A DNA stretch of 64,000 nucleotides from Sanyastnella coralliicola (GCF_030845195.1 NZ_CP132543.1:3799501-3863500), one strand, 5' to 3'. Shown: positions 42,667-57,281, counted from the first letter of the stretch. Numbers and translations: made by a program. The notes: generated by a model from the sequence alone, not told the origin.

Positions 42667-42910
42667 GCTTTTCCAGGTTTAGTTACCCCTACAAGTGCAA
42701 GTTGAGTGCCATTTTTTCGCCGAGGCTTCCCAACCACTCGTCGTTGAAGTCGTTCTGACAGTCGATTTATTCCACTCCTGCAAGCGTTCGGCACGTATTC
42801 GGACAAGTGCAACGCTCGATTCCTACGGTACAGTAAGACATCGGCCTACTACAAAGCCATGGACCTCTATAGAGATTTGTACACGCTGTATTAAGAAAAG
42901 ACAGAAACGA

Positions 42911-45900
42911 ATGAAAACCTCTCTTATTCGCCACATCGCGATCATTGCCGCCCTGGTATTCGGCGCTAGCCAAGTACAAGGCCAAATGATCATTGCCGAC
43001 TTAAGCGGTCCGTCAGAGAACCTTATTAATGAGGAAGTCTGCTTTGACCTCACCGCTTGGAACACCGGAGAAATCGGTTACCAGCCGTACATCCGACTTT
43101 CCCTCCCACCGGAAATGCCCGCCTCTTCATTGAGCGTGTCGTTTCTCGATAACCCCATCTCAAGCATCATTGAGGTCGGAACTTTTGCGGGTGATCCCCT
43201 GGAAGATCCGAACCTTATTGTGGAAGACCCAAACCATTTAATTAATGGTCAGGTTGGAAACACCTTGGTGATTGTCAACCTACCTGTAGGTTCGTTGATC
43301 GCAGGTGGTGTCAACGTGGAAGTGGAATTGTGTGTCCGTATCAACGGAGATGGAGTGGCCGTTGGTTCTCCTATCCAATTAGAAGCGCAGCCTGTCTACC
43401 GTTATGGAGACACGCCAACAGGGCTTAACGGATCCATTGCAGGTGCGGTATACTCAGCAACGGTAACACCTACGCTTTATTCAATCTCCCATGTGGTGAA
43501 TCAAGGAGATGTATTAACTGGAAACTGTGTTCCATTGGAGTACAGCGTGAATGTTAACATCGCCGAGCAGGAGATTGTAACCGGTCTTGATATTACAGCC
43601 GATCTCCCAAGTGGGATCAATTACATTGACGTACTGGCCGTGACACCTGGATGTGTCGTAATCTCTGAACCGCCTACGGATTCAAATGGTCAGCTTCTGG
43701 TGACATGTAACAACGCGAATGGTACGGAAGATCCGGTCGATGTAGAGGTAACATACTTCGCTTATTTAGGAGATGTACTCGACCAGAACAGCTGTGACAG
43801 TAGTTATTATGTGAGTCAAGCCGCGGTAGCTTCGAATGAGGTGCCGTCTCAGATCGACAATGCCATTGTTACGGGTTACCATATCCTCTTTGATCCGGTC
43901 AACCCATCAACCAATATCTGGCCTGGAGAAACAGTAATTCTAGGGCTTCAGTACCAAGTAGCAGAACACGTGGAAGGAATCGACAGCCTCTGGGTTGATT
44001 TGATCATTCCTGATGGATTGGCGTACCTAGGTAATGCGACAGTAGAAGGATTTCCTTTGACTGCTGAAACGGTCACCGACTTAGGAGACGGACGAACAGC
44101 TGTTTCGTTCAACCTACATGACGCCTTAGGAGCTGACGTGCAGCCTTGTGAAGTGGGTCAATTCCTCTTCGAGGCGGAAATCCTAGAAACATACTTTGAT
44201 GGAGATTACTTGACAGCACGTGACCGATTGTACGCCTCTGGTTTTGCTAGCTACTCGCTGGTGAACGGAGTCGAAGGATGTGTCCGTCCTGTAGCTACCG
44301 GTTACAACCTACCTCCAGCAGAAGTAATTAAAGAATTGATTAGTAGTCCGGCGAATGGATTTGGATACGTACCTGGAGAGCAGGTGGTATACCGTCTTCA
44401 AATGTCCATCCCATCAGGAGACTCTAAGGACGTGGTATTTGAGGATCTGTTCCCAGTGCCAGTCCATGATGTGAGTGACTTGAACTTGACGTTCGGTGTT
44501 GACATTACGCATTCACCAACGGATAACATCGGGGCCACTCCACTTGATATTTCGATTGATACCGACAAGAACAGTTTGACCATTGATTGGGGTTCCATCA
44601 CGGGAGTAAGTAACGGCACTCCAACGGTCATCGCGGTTGACATTGCCATACCGATTACCTCGGAACCTTTCGCCGATGGTCTGGTCCACACGAACTTTGG
44701 ACGATTCTATAGTAACAACAGTCTCCTTGAGGCCAGTGTAGATGTCGATCTGACAACGATTAACGTTGGTGCACCTGAGTTGATCATGTTCAAGGGTATT
44801 CTAGAAACAGATCAACCTGATGCGGAATTGGCTCCGGTCATGGTTCCTGTGAACGCCAATGCTACAAACATTGATGCATGGGATTACGTGACCTACCAAA
44901 TCACATTGACGAATGCCGGTTTGGCACCAGCGTATGACGTGATTGTCACTGACTTCCCTCCGTTCCCTGAATTGGGTAACTGTGTATTAGAGAGCGTGAA
45001 AAACGGTGAGGGAGATGACCTTCCTTACGTTGGTTCGCTCTTCACCATTGGATTGGTGCTAGACTCCATTCCAAAAGCAGAGCCAGGTTCCGAAGCACAC
45101 CGAGTATACATCGATTACGAATGCCGAGTACAGGATGAAATTAGTGCCGGTGATTACGCAACGAACACAGCAGAGGCCACTTGGGCAGCCGTTCCAGGTG
45201 GAACCGAACTCTTTAACCCGATTACGGAAAGTGCACAGCTGTTCTTCGCTGAGCCGCGTATTGAGATGAATGTGTTAGACATCACCCCAGGTTACCAAGC
45301 ACCAGAAGGTGTTCAAGTAGGTGAGTTGGTTGAGATGGAAGTACGCGTAGAGATTCCAGAAGGATTTACGCGTGATGCCACGATTCAAGTAACGCTTCCT
45401 GAGGGATTGAGTCTGGAAGAAATCACGAACTACGAGCACCCGGATGATATGTACTTCTCAGCAGGTTCTTCAACGCAGGTGTACAACGCCATCACGGTGG
45501 AGGCGCTTGGTCAAGGAGAAGAAAATGAAGGACGTGTCATTACGATGTACACGGGTGATATCGATAACGGATCTTCAGATAACGATGAAGCAGAGTACCT
45601 CGTGTTAGGTTTCACGGCCACTGTGTTGAACTCTGAAGTCAACCAAAACGGGTACCTACTGTCTACCCTCGGAACCATTGAGTATTTGAGTCCGATTAAT
45701 GGTAGTTACACTACAGAATATGACAACGCCAACCTCGAACTACGTGAACCTGAGCTAGACGTTTCGATTGAGTTCTTTGAGCCTGAACTCCTTCCAGGAG
45801 GGCAGACCTTTGTAACGATTACCATCGAACACGCAGAGTCTTCACTCGGACATGCCTACAACGTAGACATCGTGAACGACCTTCCGCTTGGTCTGCAGTT

Positions 45901-48304
45901 CGTGAATGGATCGTTCCTTTCAGAATGTGAGGAGCTATTGACAGCACCTCCTACGAATAGTTTCGGATCGATCACGTGTGAATGGGATAGTATTCCATTG
46001 GGTGTAACCTGTGAGCTTGTTTACAGCGTGCAGGTGGTGAATGGGTACCCTCCGTGTACGCAAGCGGTGAATGACATTGAGCTTCGTTACACGAGTGGTT
46101 TTGAAGCCCATTATGATACCCTGACCTATGGTCCGGTGAACAGTTTCGGTGTTCGTCGTACAGGTGATCCAACAGATATTGGAGGTGACCTCAATGACCA
46201 TTTGTCTATTGATTCTTCTGTGCTAGATGTTGTGTCTGGTACATTGAATCAGCCAATCATTGTAGGTAATGATGAATTTTGCGCTGGCGCGGAATTGAAT
46301 ATCCAAATCCCTGAATACGCGGGAACATTTGTTGAGTACCACTGGGAAGGACCAGGAGTACCTGACGGATACAACTCAAATCAATTGATTCTTCCAAACC
46401 CTGATCCGGATGATTCTGGTGAATACACCGTGTACATCCAAGTAGGTCAGTGTTTGAGTCCGATTTCAGATCCATTTGAGGTGAACATTTTGGAGAACCC
46501 AACCGTGGTTTTTGAAGATGTGGATGTTCCATGTATCTCCGGAGTTGATGATTTAATCCTTGAAGCAGATGTCAGTGGAGGAGTTGGACCTTATGACTTC
46601 GTTTGGAGTGGACCGAACTTCTTGTCGTCAGACAGTTTAGCGGTCATTGAAAATGCCAGTGAAGACAATACAGGTGTTTACAGCTTGATCGTTACTGATA
46701 GTCAAGGTTGTGCATCCATTGAAGAGATGGCGCAGGTGAGTATCAGTACGGCACCTCCAACCCCTGAAATTGAAAACGGAGCTGAGCTTTGTGAAGGATT
46801 GAACTTCCAACTGGAATGTGGGGTGTACCCCGGAGCGATTGGATATCACTGGATCACACCTACGGGTGAGATCGTTACCGAGACGCCATTCCTCAATGTG
46901 AGCGATGCCGATCCACTCGGCTCAGGATCATACACCGTATGGGTAGAATTCGATGAATGTTCGACTGATCCATCGTTCAGTGTTGAAGTGATAATTCATC
47001 CAACCCCAGGGTTACCGGTGATTGACGCGAATTCAATCGAACTCTGTTCAGGACAGGACTTGGTACTGTCTACAGAAGCAGATGGAGACCTCTACACGTG
47101 GAGTGGACCTGACGGATATGAATTCTCTGGTTCAACACCGAACCCACCAGTGATTGAAGACATTAACCTTCTCGAGGCTGGTACCTATGAATTGACTGTA
47201 ACTGACGGAATCTGTTCTTCAGAGACCGCAGAGATTGATATTATCGTCAATCCAACGCCGAACGCACCTGGATTGGCAAGTAATAGCCCGTTATGTGTGG
47301 GTGACCTCCTCTTATTGACAACCTCAAGTAACGCAAGTGCTTATGAATGGACTCTTCCAGACAATAGCACAGAAACAACGAGCAGTGGTTCCTTGACCAT
47401 TCAAGAAACTACAGTGGCTGATGCCGGAGACTACCTACTATCGGTATTCGATGGTAACTGCTGGAGTGAACCTTCGCCGATTGAAAACGTGGTGGTAGAT
47501 GTGGTGCCTTCGGAACAAGCCTACGCCGGAGCCAATGTTGTGGCCTGTCAAGATGAGGCAGTCCTCGTACAGGCCTCGAACGACGAAACACTCACAGGAT
47601 TCTGGGAATCACCAGATCAAACGCTACAGTTGGCGAGTCCGAACAATCAGACGACGGCTGTAACGGGTGCGCAACAAGGTGAGACTTATACACTGACATG
47701 GTCGCTGTACACCGATGGTTGTGGTGTCTACTCAGTGGATCAAGTGACAATCTACGCACCGGTAGATCCAATTGCGAACGACGACGTCTTTGAGATGGTG
47801 GAAGGAGAGTCGGAAGACATCTTCGTCATCGAAAATGATGTTCCTGGTCCAGTGGATTACACGATTGAAATCGTTGACTTCCCTGACAACGGTACGGCGC
47901 AGGTGGCCGAAAACATATTAATCGAATACCGGCCTGATGTGGACTATGATGGTCCGGATGAGATCATCTATGAGATGTGTTTGAATGACTGTCCAACGAT
48001 GTGTGATACAGCCATCGTTCGAATCATGGTCTTCCCATACCTCGCGATTCCAGACATCATTACTCCAAACAATGATGGAGCCAACGATATGCTCGTGATT
48101 GAGGGTATCGAGCGATTCCCAGAGAACGAGATCTACATCTACAATCGATGGGGACGCAAAGTCTTCTCAAGCGAAAACTATAAGAACGATTGGGACGCGA
48201 CCTTCCGAGGAAAGCCGCTGCCTGATGGAACCTATTACTATGTATTCAACAACCGAGCAACAGGCGAAAACCTGGGCACCGGTTACATCACAGTTCATCA
48301 ATAA
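42911..48304 (+). CDS. Giant T9SS type-B surface protein with DUF11 repeats (gliding motility-associated C terminus)
   Basis: From the ATG at 42911 ([25 protein letters not shown], signal peptide) the protein has 1797 residues. The first ~1070 residues hold DUF11-type Ig-like repeats ([71 protein letters not shown]). Then come PKD/Ig-like domains with paired Cys and WxGP motifs ([26 protein letters not shown]). The end ([20 protein letters not shown] ... [20 protein letters not shown] ... PDGTYYYVF) is the CHU_C-type gliding motility-associated domain, a T9SS type B signal. An in-frame extension upstream lacks sense. It heads a trio with porP/sprF and an OmpA gene. An adhesin role is inferred. 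Confidence 0.93.
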   Translation: MKTSLIRHIAIIAALVFGASQVQGQMIIADLSGPSENLINEEVCFDLTAWNTGEIGYQPYIRLSLPPEMPASSLSVSFLDNPISSIIEVGTFAGDPLEDPNLIVEDPNHLINGQVGNTLVIVNLPVGSLIAGGVNVEVELCVRINGDGVAVGSPIQLEAQPVYRYGDTPTGLNGSIAGAVYSATVTPTLYSISHVVNQGDVLTGNCVPLEYSVNVNIAEQEIVTGLDITADLPSGINYIDVLAVTPGCVVISEPPTDSNGQLLVTCNNANGTEDPVDVEVTYFAYLGDVLDQNSCDSSYYVSQAAVASNEVPSQIDNAIVTGYHILFDPVNPSTNIWPGETVILGLQYQVAEHVEGIDSLWVDLIIPDGLAYLGNATVEGFPLTAETVTDLGDGRTAVSFNLHDALGADVQPCEVGQFLFEAEILETYFDGDYLTARDRLYASGFASYSLVNGVEGCVRPVATGYNLPPAEVIKELISSPANGFGYVPGEQVVYRLQMSIPSGDSKDVVFEDLFPVPVHDVSDLNLTFGVDITHSPTDNIGATPLDISIDTDKNSLTIDWGSITGVSNGTPTVIAVDIAIPITSEPFADGLVHTNFGRFYSNNSLLEASVDVDLTTINVGAPELIMFKGILETDQPDAELAPVMVPVNANATNIDAWDYVTYQITLTNAGLAPAYDVIVTDFPPFPELGNCVLESVKNGEGDDLPYVGSLFTIGLVLDSIPKAEPGSEAHRVYIDYECRVQDEISAGDYATNTAEATWAAVPGGTELFNPITESAQLFFAEPRIEMNVLDITPGYQAPEGVQVGELVEMEVRVEIPEGFTRDATIQVTLPEGLSLEEITNYEHPDDMYFSAGSSTQVYNAITVEALGQGEENEGRVITMYTGDIDNGSSDNDEAEYLVLGFTATVLNSEVNQNGYLLSTLGTIEYLSPINGSYTTEYDNANLELREPELDVSIEFFEPELLPGGQTFVTITIEHAESSLGHAYNVDIVNDLPLGLQFVNGSFLSECEELLTAPPTNSFGSITCEWDSIPLGVTCELVYSVQVVNGYPPCTQAVNDIELRYTSGFEAHYDTLTYGPVNSFGVRRTGDPTDIGGDLNDHLSIDSSVLDVVSGTLNQPIIVGNDEFCAGAELNIQIPEYAGTFVEYHWEGPGVPDGYNSNQLILPNPDPDDSGEYTVYIQVGQCLSPISDPFEVNILENPTVVFEDVDVPCISGVDDLILEADVSGGVGPYDFVWSGPNFLSSDSLAVIENASEDNTGVYSLIVTDSQGCASIEEMAQVSISTAPPTPEIENGAELCEGLNFQLECGVYPGAIGYHWITPTGEIVTETPFLNVSDADPLGSGSYTVWVEFDECSTDPSFSVEVIIHPTPGLPVIDANSIELCSGQDLVLSTEADGDLYTWSGPDGYEFSGSTPNPPVIEDINLLEAGTYELTVTDGICSSETAEIDIIVNPTPNAPGLASNSPLCVGDLLLLTTSSNASAYEWTLPDNSTETTSSGSLTIQETTVADAGDYLLSVFDGNCWSEPSPIENVVVDVVPSEQAYAGANVVACQDEAVLVQASNDETLTGFWESPDQTLQLASPNNQTTAVTGAQQGETYTLTWSLYTDGCGVYSVDQVTIYAPVDPIANDDVFEMVEGESEDIFVIENDVPGPVDYTIEIVDFPDNGTAQVAENILIEYRPDVDYDGPDEIIYEMCLNDCPTMCDTAIVRIMVFPYLAIPDIITPNNDGANDMLVIEGIERFPENEIYIYNRWGRKVFSSENYKNDWDATFRGKPLPDGTYYYVFNNRATGENLGTGYITVHQ
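46282..46294 (-). repeat. Dispersed 13-mer variant, one mismatch (minus strand)
   Basis: CGCTGGCGCGGAA differs from CGCTAGCGCGGAA at one base. It lies in the giant T9SS gene, in the same reading phase as the other copies (Ala-Gly-Ala-Glu). Confidence 0.6.
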
Positions 48305-48307
48305 GAA

Positions 48308-49252
48308 ATGACGATTATGAAGCCAAAGATGATGATAAGAATGGCCCTTGTGTGCCTGGCTGTGATGACCGCGTCGCAGACCTTCGCACAACAGAATGCC
48401 GGCCATACCCAGTATCTCTGGAATCAGCTCTCTCTGAATCCAGCCTATGCGGGGTCAAAAAAATCGCTAGCCACAGGGCTCTCGTACAGAGCACAATGGT
48501 TAGGTATTGAAGGAGCTCCTTTAACTGAGAACTTCTTCGTGCACAGTCCGCTGTCGCATGGCCAATTTGGTACAGGACTCAACGTTATGCGTGACCGATT
48601 AGGAATCACGAATAACCTGAATGCTCAAGCCTCTTTCGCCTACAAGATGAATTTCGACTTCGGAACCATCTCGGTCGGAATGAGTGGAGTAGTAGACCAT
48701 ACCACCTTGCAATGGACCTCAGTTGACCCGACAGATCAAGTCGATCCGTCCATCCCGTATGCGGATGTAAGCCAACTGGATTTCAACGCCGGGTTCGGAC
48801 TACACTTCCAACGCGAAGAGATGTTCTTCGGACTCTCTGTTCCGCGATTGCTGGAAAACGAAGTGGGCTACCCGGTACCCGAAACCAATGTGAGTGCGCT
48901 CCTCCAAGGAAGAAGACACATTCACGCCATTGGTGGATACATGTGGCAAGCCAACCGATACATCTGGGTTCAGCCCTACTTCATGACGAGGTACGTGGCA
49001 GGAGCACCCTTCCAACTTGACCTTGGATGTTTGGTTCAATTCAATAAAACCGTTTGGGTGGGTGGAAGCTTCCGCTGGGGTGACTCAGTTGACTTCTTGC
49101 TCAACTACAATCTTTCGAAACAGCTGAAGCTGGGCTACTCTTTTGATTTCTCGGTAACGAAAATCCAAGGACATGCCGGTTCGCACGAGCTCTTCCTCGG
49201 CTATGAACTGAGAAAGAAAAAAGACGGATACAATCACCCTCGATTCTTCTAA
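48308..49252 (+). CDS. PorP/SprF-family outer-membrane protein of the type IX secretion system
   Basis: The 314-residue protein has a signal peptide and the PorP/SprF hallmarks right after it: QYLWNQLSLNPAYAGSKKSLATGLSYRAQWLGIEGAP (residues ~30-67), followed by a beta barrel with alternating aromatic strands. SprF-type proteins are needed for secretion or surface display of CHU_C (type B) substrates such as the large protein encoded just upstream. The spacing is 3 bases to that gene and 3 to the next, so the three are one operon. Confidence 0.95.
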   Translation: MTIMKPKMMIRMALVCLAVMTASQTFAQQNAGHTQYLWNQLSLNPAYAGSKKSLATGLSYRAQWLGIEGAPLTENFFVHSPLSHGQFGTGLNVMRDRLGITNNLNAQASFAYKMNFDFGTISVGMSGVVDHTTLQWTSVDPTDQVDPSIPYADVSQLDFNAGFGLHFQREEMFFGLSVPRLLENEVGYPVPETNVSALLQGRRHIHAIGGYMWQANRYIWVQPYFMTRYVAGAPFQLDLGCLVQFNKTVWVGGSFRWGDSVDFLLNYNLSKQLKLGYSFDFSVTKIQGHAGSHELFLGYELRKKKDGYNHPRFF

Positions 49253-49255
49253 ACC

Positions 49256-51549
49256 ATGAGAGTTATCAGATACACCTTAGTTTCCCTAGGTATGGTACTC
49301 CTTGGATTACCATCGATGGGTCAGATGAAGAAGGCGAACGATGCCTTCGAACACCACCATTATGAAGAAGCGATTGGATTCTACGATAAGGAGATCCGAC
49401 GTGACCTTGATAATGACGAAGCGATCACCAAAATGGCGATCTGCTTCTGGAAAACGAATCAATTACCTGAAGCTGAATACTGGTTTACTCGTGCAGCGTT
49501 GATGAACGATGACCCAGAAGTGAAGCTGATGTACGCCCAAGTACTGATTGCGAATGAGAAGTACGCCAAGGCACAGGAATGGCTTGACAAGTACGTAGCC
49601 ATTGTTACTGATGAAGACAAAGTTCACCACGCCCACCAGCTGGTTGAATGGGCTGGAGCGCTCTCGAATGGAGCCTTCCAACTTCAGAATTGTAAAGTGC
49701 AGCCGGTGAATGTGAATTCATATGCACTCGACTTCGCCCCTCAGTTGATTGGTAACAAGCTCTATTTCATTACCAACCGAAAGGGAGTAGTCAGCCGCTC
49801 AGGTGTGTACGATCCTTGGACCAATGCACGATTCACTGACATTTATGTTGCTGATCGTGTCGCTAACGCGGAATTTGGTGAGGTACGTCCGGCGACAGAA
49901 ATCCCATTGAGCGCCTTCCACGAAGGTCCGATGTGTATGAGTCCGGATAGCTCAGAGTTGTACATGACCATGTCAGACTTCAATGAGAAACGTCGTGAGT
50001 TTGACAGTGAGAATAATACACGTGTGAAAGTAGTGCGTTTGGTGAAAGGTGCAGATGGGAATTGGGAGCGAACAGCCCCGCTATCATTCTACTCGAACCA
50101 ATACAATACGGCCCACCCAGCCATTTCACCTGATGGCAACACCATGGTCTTTGCCAGTGACATGCCAGGAGGTCAAGGTTTGATGGACCTATACGTAACA
50201 CGCCGTAACCCTGATGGGTCATGGGGTGTTCCAGAACCGCTTCCACCACACATCAACACCCGAGGAAACGAGGTCTTCCCTTCGTTCCATAAAGATGGTG
50301 CGTTGTACTTCGCTTCAAACTGGCACGCCGGTTTCGGAGGGATGGACATCTTCCGTTGTCCACCAGAAGCAGATGGTTGGGGAATTCCTGAGAATATGGG
50401 TCTCCCGATAAATAGCCCACGTGATGATTTTGGTATTTGCCTAGAAGAAGACGGCCAGTCTGGATTCTTCACTTCCAACCGAGGAAACGAAGACAAGGAT
50501 GATATCCTTTTCTTCAAGACATCGTATGGAATGAAGATCGAAGGAACGGTGGTGAATTGTAAGACACGCATGCCAATTGCCAATGCGCAAGTAGAGCTCC
50601 GTCGTCAAGATCACTACCGTGACTATAGCTTCTCTAATAGCGAAGGACGATTCAGCTTTATCGTGAAAGACAATGCTGAGTACATGATCTTGGCTCAACA
50701 CGATTCTTACCTCGAAGATGAAGGATGTACAGGAATCGAATGGACTGACACCTTCGGGATGATCGAGGGGCAGAAAGTTGAGATTGATGTGGCCTTGAGT
50801 CCTGAACCTGCTGCGAAGCTTGATCAAGTGTATGTCTGTGGTAACATCTACCACGATGACTACCTCAATCCGTTGAGTGAGTGTGACGTTACATTGGTAG
50901 ATCCTTCAGGAGAAGAAACGCACTTGAATACCGCTGGATTAGGTTCATTCTATGTTCCAGTAAGTCATGATCAACCCTATGAAATGGTGATTCGCCGCCA
51001 GGCATTCTACGAGTTCCGCCAAACACTTGAAGTGGCTGCAGGACTTGACCAGTGTCACGCGGTAGACATTCACCTGGTACCAGATCGAAGCCAAATCCCA
51101 CCTCCACTCACGCTTGACGTTGTGGTTGAGAAGGGAATGGTACTTGAGCTCTACCACATCTACTTTGATAAAGATGAAGCAGATGTGCGTCAAGACGCCA
51201 TGAAAGATCTGGAGACCTTCTATGAACTGCTCATGAAGTATCCTTCGATGAAGGGTGAATTGATGGCCCATACTGATTCTCGCGCTAGCGCGGAATACAA
51301 TATGCAGCTATCACAACGACGTGCTGAATCGGTACGAAACTACCTGATCAGCCGTGGGATCGATGGTGATCGATTGATCGCCAACGGTTACGGAGAAACG
51401 CAACTAGTAAACCTTTGTTCTGACGATGTTGAATGTACAGAGGAACAACACCAGCGAAACCGCCGAGTGGAATTCCGTGTCATTGATGTCGATGAAGATG
51501 TGGATGTAAAGAGTAAGCACAAGTCTGGATTATCAGACTCGGGCAAGCC

Positions 51550-51553
<4 letters not shown>
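49256..51553 (+). CDS. OmpA-family protein with TPR and PD40 repeats (T9SS/gliding operon)
   Basis: The 765-residue protein has a signal peptide, TPR-like helices (about 25-130), beta-propeller PD40/WD40-like repeats (about 150-430: [65 protein letters not shown]), two carboxypeptidase-regulatory-like Ig domains, and a C-terminal OmpA domain ([14 protein letters not shown] ... [22 protein letters not shown]). This architecture is typical of the third gene of adhesin-PorP/SprF-OmpA operons and probably ties the secretion apparatus or its cargo to peptidoglycan. Its stop overlaps that of leuS in the shared TTAA. Confidence 0.93.
49861..49873 (-). repeat. Dispersed 13-mer variant, one mismatch (minus strand)
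   Basis: CGCTAACGCGGAA, one base from CGCTAGCGCGGAA, in the OmpA-PD40 gene and read Ala-Asn-Ala-Glu in the same phase. Confidence 0.6.
51283..51295 (-). repeat. Dispersed 13-mer TTCCGCGCTAGCG, copy 7 (minus strand)
   Basis: Exact copy within the conserved OmpA motif ([11 protein letters not shown]), extended to GCGCTAGCGCGGAA on the coding strand. Confidence 0.85.
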
Positions 51554-54369
<2,816 letters not shown>

Positions 54370-54442
54370 CTCTGGTTTTTTTAGAGACGCGAAATTACGA
54401 ATTCACGCGGCAAATGACATGAAATTGAGAGGGATGTGTTGC

Positions 54443-55465
54443 TTACCAGCGCACAGCCAATTTGCCAGTGGTTCTTCGGTACTCCAGATCATCATGCGCT
54501 TGAGCCAATTCATTGACCGAATATTCTCCTCCAGACTGTGGTTTGATCACACCTTCTTGGTAGAGTTTAACAAGTTCTTCTAACGCTTCTGCAATGCGTT
54601 GTGGACGATGATCAGCGATCTTCAGCATATTCACTCCAATCAGCGCTTGGCTTTTCGCCATACGAAGCAATGGAATCAGGAGCCCCATCTTTCGAAGCAT
54701 ATTGATAGTGGCCCATTTACCTCCTTTTTTTCCAGCGCGTTCAGCCGCGCCGTAGATGACTACGCGTCCACCAGCGCCAATTAAGCGCATGTCTTTCTTA
54801 AAGGTGCTTCCCGCGATAGCGTTGAAGGTCATGTCAAGACGTTTCTCACCAAGAATCTTCTTGATTTCCTCTTCGTAATCTTGAGTGCGGTAATTAATGA
54901 CGTGCTGTACACCTCGATCTTTGAGCAGTTGGATTTTTTCATCGCTTCCAGCAGTGGCGAAGATTTCGCATCCTTTCCACTGTGCGAGCTGAACCAAGGC
55001 AGTTCCTACACCACCTGCTGCTGCATGGATCAGCACGCGTTCACCCGGGTTCATGTTGGTCGCTTGAAACGCCGCGTACCAGGCGGTGCAATATTGAGTC
55101 CCTAAGGCGCAAGCCTCCGCAGCTGGCATATCATCTGGGACCACTGCCACACCGCTTGCTTGAGTAGCGCAGTATTCAGCGTAGGAACCAAAACGACTCA
55201 TCCCCGCCACGCGTTCGCCGATGAGAGAAGTATCTACTCCGCTACCCACGGCCTCTACTTTTCCTACCAAATCATACCCGATGACAGAAGGCAAGGGAGG
55301 AGCTTCGCGGTATAGACCACGACGTGCCATTACATCAGCGAAATTGAGCCCAAAGGCCTCCACTTTGATCAATACTTGGCCTTCCTGAGGTGTTGGTTTA
55401 TCAAGGTCACGGATCTCGAATGAATCAAAGGCATTGCCATTGGTCGTGAGTACAGCAGCTTTCAT
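54443..55465 (-). CDS. Zinc-free MDR-family quinone oxidoreductase (VAT-1/QOR-like)
   Basis: From the ATG at 55465 (MKAAVLTTNGNAFDSFEIRDL) the protein has 340 residues. It has the MDR N-terminal catalytic domain (VEAFGLNFADVMARRGLYREAPPLPSVIGYDLVGKVEAVGSGV) and the Rossmann domain (VLIHAAAGGVGTALVQLA near 139-156) with no zinc-ligand cysteines, so it belongs to the quinone oxidoreductase branch. It closely resembles the synaptic-vesicle VAT-1-like subgroup (FNAIAGSTFKKDMRLIGAGGRVVIYGA). It likely reduces quinones or enones with NADPH; the exact substrate is unknown. A longer start at 55504 would overlap the divergent deacetylase promoter. Confidence 0.92.
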   Translation of the reverse strand: MKAAVLTTNGNAFDSFEIRDLDKPTPQEGQVLIKVEAFGLNFADVMARRGLYREAPPLPSVIGYDLVGKVEAVGSGVDTSLIGERVAGMSRFGSYAEYCATQASGVAVVPDDMPAAEACALGTQYCTAWYAAFQATNMNPGERVLIHAAAGGVGTALVQLAQWKGCEIFATAGSDEKIQLLKDRGVQHVINYRTQDYEEEIKKILGEKRLDMTFNAIAGSTFKKDMRLIGAGGRVVIYGAAERAGKKGGKWATINMLRKMGLLIPLLRMAKSQALIGVNMLKIADHRPQRIAEALEELVKLYQEGVIKPQSGGEYSVNELAQAHDDLEYRRTTGKLAVRW

Positions 55466-55557
55466 GCGACGAAGATAAATGACTCGATCTTGATTTATGG
55501 GCAATGGGAGGTTGATTTCTTTCTGTTCTTGAAACCAGCGTTTGGAGGCACTTCCGC

Positions 55558-55565
55558 TATCTTTG
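55558..55565 (+). promoter_or_regulatory. -7 box (TATCTTTG) directly upstream of the deacetylase gene
   Basis: Exact TAnnTTTG match ending five bases before the ATG at 55571, implying a nearly leaderless transcript and ruling against the longer reading from 55490. Confidence 0.55.
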
Positions 55566-55570
55566 ACACG

Positions 55571-56206
55571 ATGTATCTCGCCAAAACCCCATCCATCGTA
55601 AAGCCGCTTGCCGGTGATTTGGTTTGGGATATTCCTACCTCTCAGCGCGAAGTCTTTCTGACCTTCGATGATGGCCCGGTTCCCGAGGTCACGCCACAGG
55701 TCTTAGACATCTTGGATGAATATGGCGCCAAAGGAACTTTCTTTTGTGTGGGCGAAAACGTAGAACGTCACCCTGAAATCTTCCTCGACTTATTAGATCG
55801 CGGGCACTCAGTTGGTAACCACACTTGGTCTCACGAGAATGGTTGGAGAACCTCTCAGATGAGCTACCTCAAAAGTGTATTGCGCTGTGAAGAGTTGGTC
55901 AATTCGAAATTGTTCCGTCCTCCTTATGGTCGAATCAGACGTCAACAGGCGGAGGCCCTTCGCAACAGATTCCACCTCATTATGTGGGACGTACTCGCTG
56001 GCGATTGGGATGAGAACCGATCGGTAGAGCAGTGTGTTGATACCTTGATTGAGTATACCCGACCGGGTTCAGTGGTAGTGTTTCACGATAGCATCAAGGC
56101 AAGAGATCGCGTCTTGCAAGCCTTGCCTGAATACCTCCGGTACCTAGAAGTAGAAGGGTATACCTGTAGTTTATTAACCGAAGAGAATACGAAGAGTCAT
56201 GGGTGA
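55571..56206 (+). CDS. Polysaccharide deacetylase (NodB homology domain)
   Basis: The 211-residue protein is essentially one NodB domain: motif 1 FLTFDDGPVPEVT near 28-40 (metal-binding Asp pair), motif 2 HSVGNHTWSHEN near 76-87 (His ligands), then RPPYGRIR and LIMWDVLAGDWDEN for the later motifs. Metal-dependent deacetylases of this fold act on chitin oligomers, peptidoglycan or surface polysaccharides. No signal peptide is seen, so it may act in the cytosol. It is divergent from the MDR gene and overlaps the next gene by 8 bases. Confidence 0.92.
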   Translation: MYLAKTPSIVKPLAGDLVWDIPTSQREVFLTFDDGPVPEVTPQVLDILDEYGAKGTFFCVGENVERHPEIFLDLLDRGHSVGNHTWSHENGWRTSQMSYLKSVLRCEELVNSKLFRPPYGRIRRQQAEALRNRFHLIMWDVLAGDWDENRSVEQCVDTLIEYTRPGSVVVFHDSIKARDRVLQALPEYLRYLEVEGYTCSLLTEENTKSHG

Positions 56207-57203
56207 TCTACCCTCAACATACCGCGCGTTAGTAGCGCGTGAAGCCGTAGACGGCACGTTTAGCCATCAGATTGAAGAGCTTGATTTTGACTTTTTACCT
56301 GATCACGAAGTCACGATCAAAGTGCACTACTCAGCGTTGAATTATAAAGACGCACTTTCTGCTTCTGGCCACAAGGGAATCACTCGCAATTATCCGCATA
56401 CCCCAGGTGTTGATGCTGTAGGTGAAGTGGTTGAAGACAAGTCAGGTAAATGGGCTCCTGGAACCGCTGTTCTTTGCACTTCGTTCGATTTAGGAATGAA
56501 TACAGCAGGTGGCTTCGGACAATACATTCGTGTTCCAGCTGAATGGGTAGTGGCGTTGCCAAAAGGATTGAGCATGCCTGAAGCTGCGGCATACGGTACA
56601 GCAGCGTACACAGCGGCTTTAGCGCTTCACAAGATGGAGGCGTGCGGTCAAATTCCTGAGATGGGCCCCATCGTGGTTACAGGCGCCACGGGCGGAGTAG
56701 GAAGCATGGCAGTGGCTCTATTGAAACATGCCGGCTATGATGTGCATGCTGCCACGGGTAAAGCTGATAAGCACGACTACTTGCGTTCATTGGGCGCGTC
56801 GCAAATCTTAACGCGTGAAGAAGTGGATGATCAGAGTGGTCGTCCGTTGCTTCGTAGCCGTTGGTCTGGTGCGATTGATAACGTTGGGGGCAATACGCTT
56901 GCTACTTTGATTAAGGGGTGTGCACGCAATGGCAGTGTGGCTACCATTGGTTTAGTCGCTAGCGCGGAATTGCATACGACGGTCTATCCATTCATTTTGA
57001 ACGGTGTGAATCTGTTGGGAGTAGATAGCGCTGAAACACCGATTCGTCTTCGTCATCAGCTCTGGGAGAAGTTAGCTACCGAGTGGCGATTCCCGCTCAA
57101 TCAGTCGAGTGTTTCTATCGTCGGACTCGACGCTATTCCTTCCGCGATAGCGCAAATATTAGAAGGAAACACCACAGGACGCGTGGTTTGCCGCATGTCT
57201 TAA
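56199..57203 (+). CDS. YhdH/AcuI-family quinone oxidoreductase (acrylyl-CoA reductase-like)
   Basis: The 334-residue MDR protein matches the YhdH/YhfP subgroup: YSALNYKDALSASGHKGITRNYPHTPGVDAVGEVV near 46-80, then VTGATGGVGSMAVALLK near 154-170 in the Rossmann domain. AcuI members reduce acrylyl-CoA with NADPH, a step of DMSP catabolism and acrylate detoxification in marine bacteria. The family assignment is firm; the substrate is inferred. It overlaps the deacetylase gene by 8 bases. An exact copy of the dispersed 13-mer is read as ASAE near residue 254. Confidence 0.93.
   Translation: MGDLPSTYRALVAREAVDGTFSHQIEELDFDFLPDHEVTIKVHYSALNYKDALSASGHKGITRNYPHTPGVDAVGEVVEDKSGKWAPGTAVLCTSFDLGMNTAGGFGQYIRVPAEWVVALPKGLSMPEAAAYGTAAYTAALALHKMEACGQIPEMGPIVVTGATGGVGSMAVALLKHAGYDVHAATGKADKHDYLRSLGASQILTREEVDDQSGRPLLRSRWSGAIDNVGGNTLATLIKGCARNGSVATIGLVASAELHTTVYPFILNGVNLLGVDSAETPIRLRHQLWEKLATEWRFPLNQSSVSIVGLDAIPSAIAQILEGNTTGRVVCRMS
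56957..56969 (-). repeat. Dispersed 13-mer TTCCGCGCTAGCG, copy 8 (minus strand)
   Basis: Exact copy in the YhdH-type gene, coding strand GCT AGC GCG GAA (VASAELHT). Confidence 0.85.
57139..57151 (+). repeat. Dispersed 13-mer variant, one mismatch
   Basis: TTCCGCGATAGCG, one base from TTCCGCGCTAGCG, 180 bases after copy 8 in the same gene. A 10-base partial copy, TTCCGCGCTA, follows at 57204 just after the stop codon. Confidence 0.55.
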
Positions 57204-57281
57204 TTCCGCGCTACATAGTTGTCAGAGAAGTCCTACAGACAGTAGAGCATCATGCTTACCTCATTCTCTAAGGTCTCCATA

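Noticed and set aside
42695-42910. N-terminal extension of the giant T9SS type-B protein
   Set aside because: The extension has no signal character and would bury the good signal peptide beginning at 42911.
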